A DNA stretch of 62,209 bases, taken from the NCBI GenBank assembly GCA_009909065.1, contig JAAANZ010000106.1:1-62209 (forward strand), in the 5' to 3' direction. The notes under the pieces were generated by a model. It saw only the letters and a list, made by a program, of their open reading frames with translations. It was not told the origin of the DNA and did not search any database. The first letter of the stretch is position 1, and each line of letters starts with the position of its first letter. Shown one piece after another: positions 37,338-46,899 of this stretch. The translations under genes and the position numbers were made by a program. The stretch is from Alphaproteobacteria bacterium. Lineage in GTDB: Bacteria > Pseudomonadota > Alphaproteobacteria > Caulobacterales > Hyphomonadaceae.

Positions 37338-38510
37338 TCAGGCCTTTCCCTTCAGCCCCAGTTCCGCCAGCACTTCGTCTGTATGCTCGCCAATATGGGG
37401 CGCGGGCCGTGTCTCGCGCGGCTGGCCGGCACTGAAACGCACAGGCGCCTGTGTTTCCCAATAGGCACCTTCGGTCGGGTGTTCGCGCCGGCGGAAAAAG
37501 CCGCTCTCCCTGAGGTGGGGATCCTCGCGAAGCTCGGAAATGTCATTGCAACGCGCCGCCGGGATGTCAGCCTCGGCGAGGATGGCAAGCCAGTCTGCCG
37601 TGGTCCGCGTGGTCAGGTAGTGCTGCACCCGCTCCATCATATAGGCCATGTTGAAATAGCGCTTGCGGTAATCGTCCAGCCGTTCGTCATCGAGTTCGTG
37701 CGGCGCGGCGAACACGTCCTGGAACAGGCGCACCCAGCGCTGGTCATTGTATGGCGCGATAATCATCCAGCCATCGGCGGTCTGCAGCGGCTGGCGGCAG
37801 GGGTCGACCTGGCGCTGATAGCAATAGGGCCCGCGGGGCGGGTCGAACACAGCCTCGTAGAAATGCTCCTCGAGCAGGAAATGCGTCGTGCATTCCAGCA
37901 TCGGCACCTCGACATGCACCGCCTCGCCAGTGCGGTCGCGATGGTGCAGCGCCGCGAGCGTCGCATAGGCCGCGTGAAGCCCCGATACCTTGTCAGCGAT
38001 GGCGGTGGGCAGGAAGCGCGGGCGCTCGTTTCCGTCCACGCGCGGCAACAGGCTGGTCACGCCCGACAGGCCCTGTATGAGATCGTCATAGGCCGGCCGC
38101 CCGGCATAGGGCCCGTCCGGGCCGAAACCGAGACAGTGGACATAGACAATATCGGGCCGGATCGCCTTTACATCCTCGAAGGTCAGGCCGAGACGGGCAA
38201 CCGCATCGGGACGGATATTGTGGATGAAGACGTCGCTGCGCGCGATCAGGCGGCGCACGGCCTCCCGGCCGAGATCGGATTTCAGGTCCCAGACGACCGA
38301 CCGCTTTCCGCGATTGAGCGTCATGTGGCAGGCGCCCATATGTTTCGTGCGGGCCGGTCGCCCGACATTCCGGAAATCGTCGCCGCCCGCCGGCTCGATC
38401 TTGACAATATCGGCGCCCATGTCCGCGAGCGTCTGTGTGCAGTATGGCCCGAAGATCACCGTGCTCATATCGGCGATGGCGATATCGGACAGAAGATTTG
38501 TGGCCGTCAT
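37338..38510 (-). CDS. CaiB/BaiF-family CoA transferase, 390 aa
   Basis: A family III CoA transferase. IAIADMSTVIFGPYCTQTLADMGADIVKIEPAGGDDFRN is the N-terminal Rossmann region; NRGKRSVVWDLKSD follows, and GPYAGRPAYDDLIQGLSG contains the catalytic Asp. The dicarboxylic or branched acyl-CoA substrate cannot be read. ATG 38510 (MTATNLLSD) is chosen over a longer frame. It is immediately upstream, on the same strand, of the Ecm-like relic. Confidence 0.92.
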   Translation of the reverse strand: MTATNLLSDIAIADMSTVIFGPYCTQTLADMGADIVKIEPAGGDDFRNVGRPARTKHMGACHMTLNRGKRSVVWDLKSDLGREAVRRLIARSDVFIHNIRPDAVARLGLTFEDVKAIRPDIVYVHCLGFGPDGPYAGRPAYDDLIQGLSGVTSLLPRVDGNERPRFLPTAIADKVSGLHAAYATLAALHHRDRTGEAVHVEVPMLECTTHFLLEEHFYEAVFDPPRGPYCYQRQVDPCRQPLQTADGWMIIAPYNDQRWVRLFQDVFAAPHELDDERLDDYRKRYFNMAYMMERVQHYLTTRTTADWLAILAEADIPAARCNDISELREDPHLRESGFFRRREHPTEGAYWETQAPVRFSAGQPRETRPAPHIGEHTDEVLAELGLKGKA

Positions 38511-38654
38511 CGGTCGTGTTCTCCCTTGCCGCGCCAAGCCATACCGGCTCAGCGCCGGCGCACAATCTCTGACGCGCCGGAAAGCGATTGCGGCAAAAGG
38601 GGGTGACAAAGCGGCGCAAACGGATTATTTCACGAGTTAAGTCGAAAAGTATCG

Positions 38655-38689
38655 GCGGCGGTTCCGGGGTCGGGGCCGCCGCTTTTGTT
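38655..38689 (+). terminator. Hairpin with T-run in the rimP-nusA leader, possible attenuator
   Basis: GCGGCGG (38655-38661) pairs with CCGCCGC (38676-38682), followed by TTTTGTTT. It ends 36 bp before the rimP start. The gene to the left starts here and runs leftward, so no upstream gene needs terminating: the signal sits inside the leader of the rimP operon. Confidence 0.65.
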
Positions 38690-38724
38690 TGCCGCGCACC
38701 TCCGCGTGGCCGCCTGGACCGGAA

Positions 38725-39330
38725 ATGATCGCACTCAGCCAGCAGGAAAAGCGCATTCTCGCCATTGCCGAACCGCTTGCCCGCGATCTCGGCATGGAGA
38801 TCGTGCGCATCCGGGTTTCGGGGGGCAAGCGTCCGGTCCTGCAGGTGATGGCCGAGAAGGCCGGCGGCGCGCCCACGGATGTGGAGGATTGCGCGGCACT
38901 TTCGCACGCGCTCTCGCCGGTGCTGGATGTCGAGGACCCTATTGCTGGCGGCTTCGTGCTGGAGGTCTCGACGCCGGGCATTGACCGCCCGCTGACCCGC
39001 GAGGGTGATTTCGCACGCTGGACGGGCCATGTCGCGAAGCTGGAACTGGCCTATCCATTGGACGGGCGCCGCCGATTTTCGGGGGTTCTGGCCGGTGAGG
39101 ACGCCGAAGGCGTGCGCCTGGAGCTTGAGGACGGCAGTGAACTCGTCGCACAGGTGCATGAGCTTTCAAAAGCCCATCTCGTGCTGACCGACGAACTCAT
39201 CGCCGATGCGCGTGAACGTGGTGAGATGCCCCCTCAGCCCGAGGATGAGGATCTCGAGGATTACGAGCTCGACGAGAGCGGCGGGGATGACGACAAGAGT
39301 TATAACAAGACGAACGGAGCCGTAGAATGA
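38725..39330 (+). CDS. rimP: Ribosome maturation factor RimP, 201 aa
   Basis: LAIAEPLARDLGMEIVRIRV opens the N-terminal domain; GGFVLEVSTPGIDRPLTREGDFARWTGH is the RimP hallmark, followed by the SH3-like C-terminal domain (GVLAGEDAEGVRLELEDG) and an acidic tail (about residues 170-195). Needed for 30S maturation. Its stop overlaps the nusA start (ATGA); first gene of the nusA operon. Confidence 0.95.
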   Translation: MIALSQQEKRILAIAEPLARDLGMEIVRIRVSGGKRPVLQVMAEKAGGAPTDVEDCAALSHALSPVLDVEDPIAGGFVLEVSTPGIDRPLTREGDFARWTGHVAKLELAYPLDGRRRFSGVLAGEDAEGVRLELEDGSELVAQVHELSKAHLVLTDELIADARERGEMPPQPEDEDLEDYELDESGGDDDKSYNKTNGAVE

Positions 39331-41156
39331 GCACCATCGGCGTTTCCGCCAACCGGCTGGAAATCCTGCAGATCGCCAAGTCGGTCGCCGAGGAGAAGGC
39401 GATCGACCGGAAGATCGTGATCGATGCCATGCAGGAGGCCATCGAGAAGGCGGCGAAGTCGCGCTACGGTCAGGAGCTCGATATCCGTGCCGAGATCGAT
39501 GCCGATACGGGCGAACAGTCGCTCTGGCGCGTGCAGACCGTGGTCGAAGACGCCGATATCGAGGATGAAAGCGCCGAGATCACGATCAGCGATGCCAACC
39601 GGATCGACCCGGAGCTTCAGGTCGGCGACGAGATCCGCGAGGAGCTGCCGCCCTTCGATTTCGGCCGCGTGGCCGCGCAGACGGCCAAGCAGGTCATCAT
39701 GCAGAAGGTGCGCGATGCCGAGCGTGAGCGCCAGTATGTGGAGTACAAGGACCGCGAGGGCGAGATCATCAACGGCATCGTCAAGCGCGTGGAATATGGC
39801 CATGTGATTGTCGATCTGGGGCGTGCAGAAGGGATCATCCGGCGCAATGACGGAATCCCGCGCGAGAATTTCCAGCCGAACGACCGCGTGCGCGCCTATC
39901 TTTACAAGGTCAGCCGCGAGGTGAAGGGGCCGCAGATCTTCCTGTCGCGCGGCCATCCCGATTTCATGGTCAAGCTCTTCGCCCAGGAAGTGCCCGAAGT
40001 CTATGAAGGCGTGATCGAGATCAAGTCCTGCGCGCGCGATCCCGGCTCAAGGGCCAAGATCGGCGTGCTATCGAATGACAGCTCGATCGATCCGGTCGGC
40101 GCCTGTGTCGGCATGCGCGGGGCGCGTGTGCAGGCGGTGGTTTCGGAACTGTCCGGCGAGAAGATCGACATCATCCCGTGGAGCCCGGACGAGGCGACCT
40201 TCATTGTCAATGCGCTGCAGCCGGCAGAGGTCTCCAAGGTCGTGCTGGACGAAGAGGAGCAGCGCGTCGAGGTCGTGGTGGCCGACGATCAGTTCCCGCT
40301 CGCCATTGGGCGTCGGGGCCAGAATGTCCGCCTGGCCAGCCAGCTGACCGGCTGGCAGATCGACCTGGTCACCGAAACCGCCGATTCCGAGCGTTACCAG
40401 AAGGAATTCCAGGAGCGCACCGATCTGTTCATGCAGGCGCTCGACGCCGATGAGACGCTGGCGCAGCTGCTCGCCTCGGAAGGTTTCGAGACGGTCGAGG
40501 AGATCGCCTATGTCGCCCCTGAGGATTTCATGCAGATCGAGGGTTTCGATGAGGATGTCGCGTCCGAGATCCAGGAGCGCGCGCGTGAATATCTCGACAA
40601 TCTCGCCGCCGAGCAGGAGGCGCGGCGCAAGGAACTTGGTGTCGAGGATGCGGTCATGGACCTGCCCGGAATGACCACGCATTTCGCGGTCAAGCTCGGC
40701 GAAGACGGCATCCGGACGGTCGATGACGTCGCCGGTCTCGTGCCCGACGAGATCACCGGTTCGCGCGAGCCGGGGCCGGACGGCAAGCCGGTCTGGGTCG
40801 ACGGCATTCTGAAAAAGGGCGAGATGCGCAAGGATGATGCCCAGCTCTTCGTCATGCGTGCGCGTGTCGCCGCTGGCTGGGTCGAGCCTGAAGCTCTGCA
40901 GGAGCTCGAAGCGCAGATGGCAGCAGACCAGATCAGTGAGGAGATGGATCTCACCGAAGAAGAAAAGACGCTCCTGGCGCTCGGCGAGCTTGGCAATGAC
41001 AATGGCGGCGAGGCGGACGAATCCGCTGCGTCGGATGAGGCCAGCGATACCGGCGAAACCGTCGAATTCGACGAGTCCGAACTCGATTTCGACCTCGACG
41101 AACTCGAAAAGGCACTTGCCGAGGAGGAATCCGGCGATTCCGAAGACAAGTCATGA
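39327..41156 (+). CDS. nusA: Transcription elongation/antitermination factor NusA, 609 aa
   Basis: The N-terminal RNAP-binding domain (NRLEILQIAKSVAEEKAIDR) is followed by S1 (GIVKRVEYGHVIVDLGRAEG), KH1 (SIDPVGACVGMRGARVQAV) and KH2 (AIGRRGQNVRLASQLTG). Helix-hairpin-helix-like acidic repeats follow (LLASEGFETVEEIAYV; DLPGMTTHFAVKLGEDGI), then a long Asp/Glu-rich tail. The tail overlaps the start of the next gene. Confidence 0.97.
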   Translation: MSTIGVSANRLEILQIAKSVAEEKAIDRKIVIDAMQEAIEKAAKSRYGQELDIRAEIDADTGEQSLWRVQTVVEDADIEDESAEITISDANRIDPELQVGDEIREELPPFDFGRVAAQTAKQVIMQKVRDAERERQYVEYKDREGEIINGIVKRVEYGHVIVDLGRAEGIIRRNDGIPRENFQPNDRVRAYLYKVSREVKGPQIFLSRGHPDFMVKLFAQEVPEVYEGVIEIKSCARDPGSRAKIGVLSNDSSIDPVGACVGMRGARVQAVVSELSGEKIDIIPWSPDEATFIVNALQPAEVSKVVLDEEEQRVEVVVADDQFPLAIGRRGQNVRLASQLTGWQIDLVTETADSERYQKEFQERTDLFMQALDADETLAQLLASEGFETVEEIAYVAPEDFMQIEGFDEDVASEIQERAREYLDNLAAEQEARRKELGVEDAVMDLPGMTTHFAVKLGEDGIRTVDDVAGLVPDEITGSREPGPDGKPVWVDGILKKGEMRKDDAQLFVMRARVAAGWVEPEALQELEAQMAADQISEEMDLTEEEKTLLALGELGNDNGGEADESAASDEASDTGETVEFDESELDFDLDELEKALAEEESGDSEDKS

Positions 41157-41781
41157 TATCGCGCCCGAAACGACCGGGCCGCAGCGCGAATGCGCGCTCA
41201 GCCGCGAGACACATGCGAAAGCGGACCTGATCCGTTTCGTGCGTGACCCGGCCGGACGGGTCGTGCCCGATATTGCCGAGCGCCTGCCCGGCCGCGGCGT
41301 CTGGGTGAGCGCCAGCCGCGAGGCGGTGAGCGCGGCGGCGGCTAAGGGTATTTTTCCCCGCCGTTTCAAGGCCTCGGTAACGGTCCCGCCCGACCTGGCC
41401 GATGATGTCGAACGACTCCTAGTCGAGCGCTGTGTCGGGCTTGTAGGGCTGGCCCGGCGCAGCGGAAATCTCGTGACCGGTTTCGACCAGGTCCGTGCAG
41501 CGCTGCGCAAGGCGCCGCCGGGCTGGTTGATCGAAGCGAGCGACGGGGCGCAAGACGGACGCAACAAGGTGTATTCTCTGGCAAAGGCCCTATATGGTAG
41601 GGTCAGAATAGCCGGCGCGCTGACGTCCGGAGAATTGGGCATGGCCATCGGCCGTGCGCGTGTGATACATGCCCTGCTTCAGGCGGGCCCGCTGGCAGAC
41701 AGCTGGACTGTCGCCTATGAGCGTTTGAAAGGCTTCCGGCTGTCGCCAGAAGAGCAATGGTTCTCTGCTGGGGATCTATAG
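41116..41781 (+). CDS. RNA-binding protein: YlxR (DUF448) plus L7Ae-like domain, ~221 aa
   Basis: GPQRECALSRETHAKADLIRFVRDPAGRVVPDI and LPGRGVWVSASREAVSAAAAKG are the DUF448/YlxR domain; CVGLVGLARRSGNLVTGFDQVRAAL and the following WLIEASDGAQDGRNKV are the L7Ae-type RNA-binding half. The pair is usual for alphaproteobacteria between nusA and infB. The start is unclear: no ATG or GTG lies in frame before the conserved Cys. TTG 41116 is listed; an ATT at 41137 follows GAGGAGG by 9 nt. An ATG overlapping the nusA stop (41153) is in the wrong frame. Confidence 0.85.
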   Translation: MPRRNPAIPKTSHDIAPETTGPQRECALSRETHAKADLIRFVRDPAGRVVPDIAERLPGRGVWVSASREAVSAAAAKGIFPRRFKASVTVPPDLADDVERLLVERCVGLVGLARRSGNLVTGFDQVRAALRKAPPGWLIEASDGAQDGRNKVYSLAKALYGRVRIAGALTSGELGMAIGRARVIHALLQAGPLADSWTVAYERLKGFRLSPEEQWFSAGDL

Positions 41782-41832
41782 GTTAGACCGGTGCGCATTG
41801 GGCGGGCCGGGTTTTGTTGGTATTTGGTGCGG

Positions 41833-44418
41833 ATGAGCGATACGAAAGATACGAGCGGACGAAAGCAGTCTTCCGGCCCGCGATCTTCGAGCACGGTGAA
41901 GCAGAGCTTCAGCCACGGGCGCTCGAAAAAGGTCGTGGTCGAGAAGAAGAAGAAACGCGTGGTCAACGCGCCCGGTGGCGCGGGTGCGGGTTCAGGCGGG
42001 GCGCGCAGATCCGGCAAGACCGGTGAATCCGGCGACGATTCCGGAGCGGGCGGCGAGCAGCAGAACAAGATCGCCGCGCTGGCCAAGAAGCTCGGTATCA
42101 CGGAAGCGGAACTCAAGGCGCGCCAGGCCGCGCTGATGAAGCGGCGCGAACAGGAAGCCCAGCGCGAAGCCGAGAAGCAGAAAGAGGCCGATGCGCGGGA
42201 ACGCCTGCGCGACGAACAGGAGCGCAAGGCCCAGGAGGAAAAGGAACGCGAGGAAGCCGAAGCGCGTCGCAAGGCCGAGGAGGAGCGCAAGAAAGCCGAG
42301 GAAGCCGAGGCAAAGAAACGCGCCGAAGAAGAGGCCAGGTCCGGTCGCAAGAAGGGCGCGGCGCCGGCTGAACCGCCGCCCGCCGTCGAGACGCCGCCGG
42401 ACCCCTCGGCGCTGGAAGCGGCCGGCGGCCGCGTCAAGCGGAAAGGCGCCAGCCAGCGGGATGATCGCGATCGCGGTGGCTCATCGAAACCGCGCGGCGG
42501 GGGCGAGCGCCGGCGCGGCAAGCTGACAATCGCTTCGGCACTTGGCGATGACGGTGACCGTCAGCGTTCGCTGGCCTCGGTCCGCCGGGCGCGTGAAAGA
42601 GAGCGCGAGCGCCGCCAGGGCGGCGACGAAAAGCGCGGTCCGAAAAAGTCGGTCGAGGTGACCCTTCCCGAGACGATCACACTGCAGGATCTTGCCCAGC
42701 GGATGAATGAGCGCGTCGGTGACGTCGTGAAATTCATGATCGAGCAGGGCGAGATGATGCGCGGCAACGACATCGTCGATGCCGACATGGCCGAACTCAT
42801 TGCCACCGAGTTCGGGCATACGGTCAAGCGGGTTGCCGAATCCGATGTCGAGATCGGTCTTGAAGGCGAACCCGACAAGGAGGAGGATCTGCGGCCGCGC
42901 GCGCCGGTCGTGACGGTCATGGGCCATGTCGATCATGGCAAGACGTCCCTGCTTGATGCCCTGCGTCAGACCGATGTGGTCGGCGGCGAGGCCGGCGGGA
43001 TCACACAGCATATCGGGGCCTACCAGGTGAACCTGGAATCGGGCGACAAGATCACTTTCGTCGACACGCCGGGCCATGCGGCCTTTTCGGCCATGCGGGC
43101 GCGCGGAGCGAACATCACCGATATCGTCATTCTTGTCGTGGCGGCCGATGACGGGGTCATGCCCCAGACGATCGAGGCGATCAGCCACGCCAAGGCCGCC
43201 AGCGCGCCACTGATCGTGGCCGTCAACAAGATCGACAAGCCCGGTGCCGAGCCGCAGAAAGTCCTCACCGAACTACTGCAGCACGACATTCAGGTCGAGG
43301 CCATGGGCGGCGAGGTCCAAGCGATCGAAGTGTCGGCGCTGCAGAAGACGGGACTGGATGAGTTGACCGAGGCGATCACGCTTCAAGCCGAACTCCTCGA
43401 TCTCAAGTCCAATCCCGATCGCGACGCCGATGGCACTGTTGTCGAAAGTCAGCTCGACAAGGGGCGTGGCCCGGTTGCCACGGTCCTGGTCGGGCGCGGA
43501 ACGCTCAGGCGCGGCGATGTCGTCGTCGCCGGCGCCCAGTGGGGCAAGGTGCGCGCGCTCAACAATGAACGCGGCAAGCAGGTCAAGGAAGCCGGACCGG
43601 CCGTCCCGGTCGAGATCCTGGGTCTCGACGGCGCACCGGAACCCGGTGAGCCCTTCAACGTGGTCGAGAACGAAGCGCGGGCCCGTGAGATCACCGAATA
43701 CCGGGCGCGCCAGAAGCGGCAGGTCTCGGGCAAGGCTTCGATTGCCGCGCGTGCGTCGCTTGATCAGCTTATGAACAAGCTGAAGGATGGCGGTGAGGAG
43801 GCAAGCGAACTGCCTGTCGTCGTCAAGGCGGATACGCAGGGCTCTGTCGAGGCCATCAGCCAGTCGCTGGAGAAGATCTCGACAGACGAAGTCCGCGCAG
43901 CCGTCATTCATGGGGCGGTCGGCGGCATTTCGGAAAGCGACGTGCTGCTCGCCCAGTCCTCGCAGGCGCCGATCATCGCGTTCAATGTCCGCGCCAACAA
44001 GCAGGCCCGCGACCTGGCCGAGCGGGAAGGTGTCGAGATCCGCTATTACTCGGTGATTTACGACCTGATCGACGATGTGAAGGACACCATGTCCGGCATG
44101 CTCGCGCCGGAAAAGCGCGAAACCTTTATCGGGTATGCCGAGATCCTCGAGGTGTTCAACATCACCCGCGTCGGCAAGGTTGCCGGCTGCCGGGTGACGG
44201 AAGGCACTGTCAAGCGCGGCTGCGGCGTGCGCCTGCTGCGCGAGGATGTCGTCATCCATGAAGGCAAGCTGAAGACGCTGAAACGCTTCAAGGACGAAGT
44301 CCCTGAAGTATCGTCCGGAATGGAATGCGGCATGGCTTTCGAGCGCTATGAGGACATCCGCGAGGGCGACCGCATCGAGTGTTTCGAAGTCGAGGAAATC
44401 GAGCGGAAACTGGACTAG
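41833..44418 (+). CDS. infB: Translation initiation factor IF-2, 861 aa
   Basis: A long Lys/Glu/Arg-rich N-terminal region with the alphaproteobacterial [18 protein letters not shown] block near residue 30 is followed by the IF2-N domain and the GTPase domain: G1 GHVDHGKT near residue 362, G3 DTPGHAAF, G4 NKID. Domains II to IV end in [16 protein letters not shown] 41833 (MSDTKD) matches the family start; GTG 41791 is possible. Fourth in the rimP-nusA-ylxR-infB operon. Confidence 0.97.
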   Translation: MSDTKDTSGRKQSSGPRSSSTVKQSFSHGRSKKVVVEKKKKRVVNAPGGAGAGSGGARRSGKTGESGDDSGAGGEQQNKIAALAKKLGITEAELKARQAALMKRREQEAQREAEKQKEADARERLRDEQERKAQEEKEREEAEARRKAEEERKKAEEAEAKKRAEEEARSGRKKGAAPAEPPPAVETPPDPSALEAAGGRVKRKGASQRDDRDRGGSSKPRGGGERRRGKLTIASALGDDGDRQRSLASVRRARERERERRQGGDEKRGPKKSVEVTLPETITLQDLAQRMNERVGDVVKFMIEQGEMMRGNDIVDADMAELIATEFGHTVKRVAESDVEIGLEGEPDKEEDLRPRAPVVTVMGHVDHGKTSLLDALRQTDVVGGEAGGITQHIGAYQVNLESGDKITFVDTPGHAAFSAMRARGANITDIVILVVAADDGVMPQTIEAISHAKAASAPLIVAVNKIDKPGAEPQKVLTELLQHDIQVEAMGGEVQAIEVSALQKTGLDELTEAITLQAELLDLKSNPDRDADGTVVESQLDKGRGPVATVLVGRGTLRRGDVVVAGAQWGKVRALNNERGKQVKEAGPAVPVEILGLDGAPEPGEPFNVVENEARAREITEYRARQKRQVSGKASIAARASLDQLMNKLKDGGEEASELPVVVKADTQGSVEAISQSLEKISTDEVRAAVIHGAVGGISESDVLLAQSSQAPIIAFNVRANKQARDLAEREGVEIRYYSVIYDLIDDVKDTMSGMLAPEKRETFIGYAEILEVFNITRVGKVAGCRVTEGTVKRGCGVRLLREDVVIHEGKLKTLKRFKDEVPEVSSGMECGMAFERYEDIREGDRIECFEVEEIERKLD

Positions 44419-44428
44419 CAGGCGTTGT

Positions 44429-44962
44429 TTGACCGACCGGCTCGAAATCGCGGGGCGCCTGTCTCAAAAGGACGTCAAGCGGCTGGCAAGGCTGACACGT
44501 GCCAGCACGGTCGGCCCGACGGCGACCTATTATGCCGGCGTCACCGCGCCGGTCATCACGGCGGGCGTGGCGATCATGTCAAAGAGCGCCTTCCAGTCGG
44601 CCGGCGTGCCCGCTTACTGGGTGTACATGCTGTCGGCTCTGCTGGCGGCCATGACCGGAGTCGTGTGGTATCTGATCTTCATGCGCTGGTCCTACCGCCA
44701 CACTTATGGCCGGGGTGTCGAGCTGACCGATGAAACGGCGATCGCCCTTGAAGACCAGGGGCTGAGCATCAGCCGGGGTCATGTCGAGACGCGCATTGGC
44801 TGGCCGGCTGTCAGAAAGGTCTTGCAGCGGCGCGGCTATACAGCGATCCTCGCCGAGGGTGCAGACGCGATCGTGATCCCCGACAGATGGTTCGGCAAGG
44901 ACAGGCAATTGCGCGCGCGTTTCCGTGCCGGTCTGGATCAATACATGACCGGAGGCGATTGA
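44429..44962 (+). CDS. YcxB-like membrane protein, ~177 aa
   Basis: Two hydrophobic segments (PVITAGVAIMSKSAFQSAG is weak; WVYMLSALLAAMTGVVWYLIF is strong) are followed by a beta-rich domain, LTDETAIALEDQGLSIS and GWPAVRKVLQRRGYTAILAE, typical of YcxB-like proteins. The only start near the N-terminus is a TTG at 44429, with AGG six to nine bases ahead. It sits between infB and rbfA; its stop overlaps the rbfA start (TGATG). An odd guest in this operon; function unknown. Confidence 0.6.
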   Translation: MTDRLEIAGRLSQKDVKRLARLTRASTVGPTATYYAGVTAPVITAGVAIMSKSAFQSAGVPAYWVYMLSALLAAMTGVVWYLIFMRWSYRHTYGRGVELTDETAIALEDQGLSISRGHVETRIGWPAVRKVLQRRGYTAILAEGADAIVIPDRWFGKDRQLRARFRAGLDQYMTGGD

Positions 44963-45372
44963 TGGCGCGCCATTCACGGCGGCCCGGCGCGAGCGGGCCC
45001 TCTCAAAGACAGCTGCGCGCTGGCGAACTCATTCGCCATGCGCTGGTCGATATCCTCGCCCAGGAGGAATTGCGCGACGCCGATCTCCAGGGTGTGTCGG
45101 TTACCATAGGCGAAGTGCGCTGCTCGCCCGACCTCAAACATGCCACCATATTCTGCACGCCGCTGGGTGACACGGACCCCGATGCGCGCGCGCGTGTCAC
45201 TGCGGCGCTCAACCGGGCCTCACGTTTCATCCGTGGCCGGCTGGGCCGCGAGATCGACATGAAATTCACGCCGGACCTGCGTTTCATTTCCGATGAAAGC
45301 TATAACGAGGCCCAGCACATCTCTGACCTGCTGGCGAGCGACCGGGTTCGCCGTGACCTAGACGAGGACTGA
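44962..45372 (+). CDS. rbfA: 30S ribosome-binding factor RbfA, 136 aa
   Basis: RQLRAGELIRHALVDILAQEELRD and VSVTIGEVRCSPDLKHATIFCTPLG form the KH-type fold, with KFTPDLRFISDESYNEAQHI at the C-terminal conserved block. Cold-shock 30S maturation factor. GGAGG supports the ATG. Last gene of the nusA-infB operon seen here; truB-rpsO do not follow, and the next gene is on the other strand. Confidence 0.95.
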   Translation: MARHSRRPGASGPSQRQLRAGELIRHALVDILAQEELRDADLQGVSVTIGEVRCSPDLKHATIFCTPLGDTDPDARARVTAALNRASRFIRGRLGREIDMKFTPDLRFISDESYNEAQHISDLLASDRVRRDLDED

Positions 45373-45380
45373 CCGCGATT

Positions 45381-46172
45381 TCAGCGCGCAAAGGCCCGCG
45401 CGAGCGTAATGGCCGCCGCTGTCGCCACATTCACGCTGTCGACACCCTCATGCATCGGGATGCGCACCGGCCGGGCGGCCGCGACAAGATGGTCGGGCAG
45501 GCCGGGACCTTCCGGACCGACCATGAGTGCAAGACGGTCCGGCAAGGAAATGTCCCAGAGGCTCGGCGCAGCCTCGCGCGGCGTCAGCGCCCAGGTCTCG
45601 TAGCCGGCCTGCTCCAGTGCTTCCAGAATGTCGCCGCCCTTTTGCATCCTCGCGAATGGCAGCCACAGGGCCGTGCCGGCCGAAACCCGTATGGCCTTGC
45701 GGTAGAGCGGATCACAACTGGTGGCGTCAATCAGGACGCCGCCCGCCCCGAAGGCTGCGGCGTTCCGGAACAGAGCGCCCATATTGTCATGATTGGACAC
45801 GCCGACCGCCACGAGGACGGGCCGGGTGCCAAGGCACGCATTCAAGGCAAGCCCGGCCCCCTTGCGCGCGCAGGCAAGACAGCCGCGATGCACGTGAAAG
45901 CCTGCAATCGTGTCAAAAAGCGCCTGCGGGGCCGTATAGACCGGGATATCCTCCGGCAGTTCGTCAATCAGGCCGGCGAGCGGCCCGAGACGGTTTTCGG
46001 ACAGGAACAGGCTCTCGATTTCGAAACGCGAGCGTGAGGCGAGGACGTTCAGGGTCACGCGCCCCTCGACAATGAAGCGTTCCCCCCGGCCGGTCAGGTC
46101 GCGCTCGCGGATCGCGACATAGGGCGCCACGCGCGGGTCATCAGTGTCTGTAATTCGCGTGATCCGGCCCAT
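45381..46172 (-). CDS. SpoU-family RNA 2'-O-methyltransferase (TrmH/RlmB-like), 263 aa
   Basis: The SPOUT knot motifs are complete: motif 1 GVSNHDNMGALFRNAAAFG, motif 2 LALMVGPEGPGLPD, motif 3 IPMHEGVDSVNVATAAAI. The N-terminal substrate-binding part (RFIVEGRVTLNVLASRSRF) is of the SpoU_sub_bind kind. The target (rRNA or tRNA ribose) is undetermined. Converges with rbfA. Confidence 0.92.
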   Translation of the reverse strand: MGRITRITDTDDPRVAPYVAIRERDLTGRGERFIVEGRVTLNVLASRSRFEIESLFLSENRLGPLAGLIDELPEDIPVYTAPQALFDTIAGFHVHRGCLACARKGAGLALNACLGTRPVLVAVGVSNHDNMGALFRNAAAFGAGGVLIDATSCDPLYRKAIRVSAGTALWLPFARMQKGGDILEALEQAGYETWALTPREAAPSLWDISLPDRLALMVGPEGPGLPDHLVAAARPVRIPMHEGVDSVNVATAAAITLARAFAR

Positions 46173-46188
46173 GTCTGCGAGCGGCGCG

Positions 46189-46788
46189 TCAACCGGCCGC
46201 TTCGGCCCAGCGCGCGCCGCGTTCGAACACGACGCGCTCGATCAACAGGTTGCGGGTCTTGTCGGGCGTGACCGGCCGGATGGCAAGATAGTCGAGGCCG
46301 TTCTCGCCGGTCTTGACCGGCACTTCATAACGAAAGCTGTAATCTTCGAATCCGGGCTTGAGGTCGAAGGCCTGCCAGCCGGATTCCCCATCGCGGCCGG
46401 TTGAATAATTGACTTTCATCTGTGTGGCCCCGGGGGGCTGGCCCGGTTTCGCACGTACGGTAATCATCATTTCGAAGCCGGAGAACTGTTGCTCGAGGTC
46501 GGCGGCAAGCGGGAAATGGGGGCCCAGCCGCGGATCCTCTGACAGGGTTCCGGCCGCCGTTTCGATCTGGATCATCGTATCGCCGTTCTCGCGGACAAGT
46601 TCGATACGCGCCTCGCCGCCGGTCTCGATCCGGTTGAGATCGACGTCTTCGACAGTGACATTGTCATATTGCAGGTTGCCGACGCTCACGGGCCCCGTCG
46701 GCAGGGCGCCCAGGGCGGGCCGGATGGCGAGAAAGACAATCAGCCCGGCAAGGAGCAAGGCGGTCGGGTAGAAGAATCGGTCGCCCAT
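46189..46788 (-). CDS. Hypothetical membrane-anchored protein, 199 aa
   Basis: A single N-terminal hydrophobic segment (FFYPTALLLAGLIVFLAI) is followed by a beta-rich periplasmic domain (VSVGNLQYDNVTVEDVDLNR; DGESGWQAFDLKPGFEDYSFRYEVP). The latter resembles a carbohydrate-binding-like beta sandwich, but no family is claimed. ATG 46788 is chosen; GTG 46875 would add 29 unlikely residues. Near-adjacent to the SpoU gene on the same strand. Confidence 0.65.
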   Translation of the reverse strand: MGDRFFYPTALLLAGLIVFLAIRPALGALPTGPVSVGNLQYDNVTVEDVDLNRIETGGEARIELVRENGDTMIQIETAAGTLSEDPRLGPHFPLAADLEQQFSGFEMMITVRAKPGQPPGATQMKVNYSTGRDGESGWQAFDLKPGFEDYSFRYEVPVKTGENGLDYLAIRPVTPDKTRNLLIERVVFERGARWAEAAG

Positions 46789-46899
46789 GGCGCGTTCGCG
46801 GCTCCGTTTGTGTGACTGTTCCACTGGCCAGCCCGCCGGGGGGTTGATAGCAGGCTCGAAGTTCCGGCTCCACACCTTCGCGCGGCGGAAAGGCCAGTC

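Noticed and set aside
41153-41230. ATG overlapping the nusA stop considered as the ylxR-type start
   Set aside because: It opens a frame that stops after 26 codons and encodes none of the YlxR motifs.
42100-42360. Lys/Glu/Ala-rich repeats inside infB considered as an inserted repeat element
   Set aside because: Such charged helical N-terminal regions are normal for IF-2 in this class.
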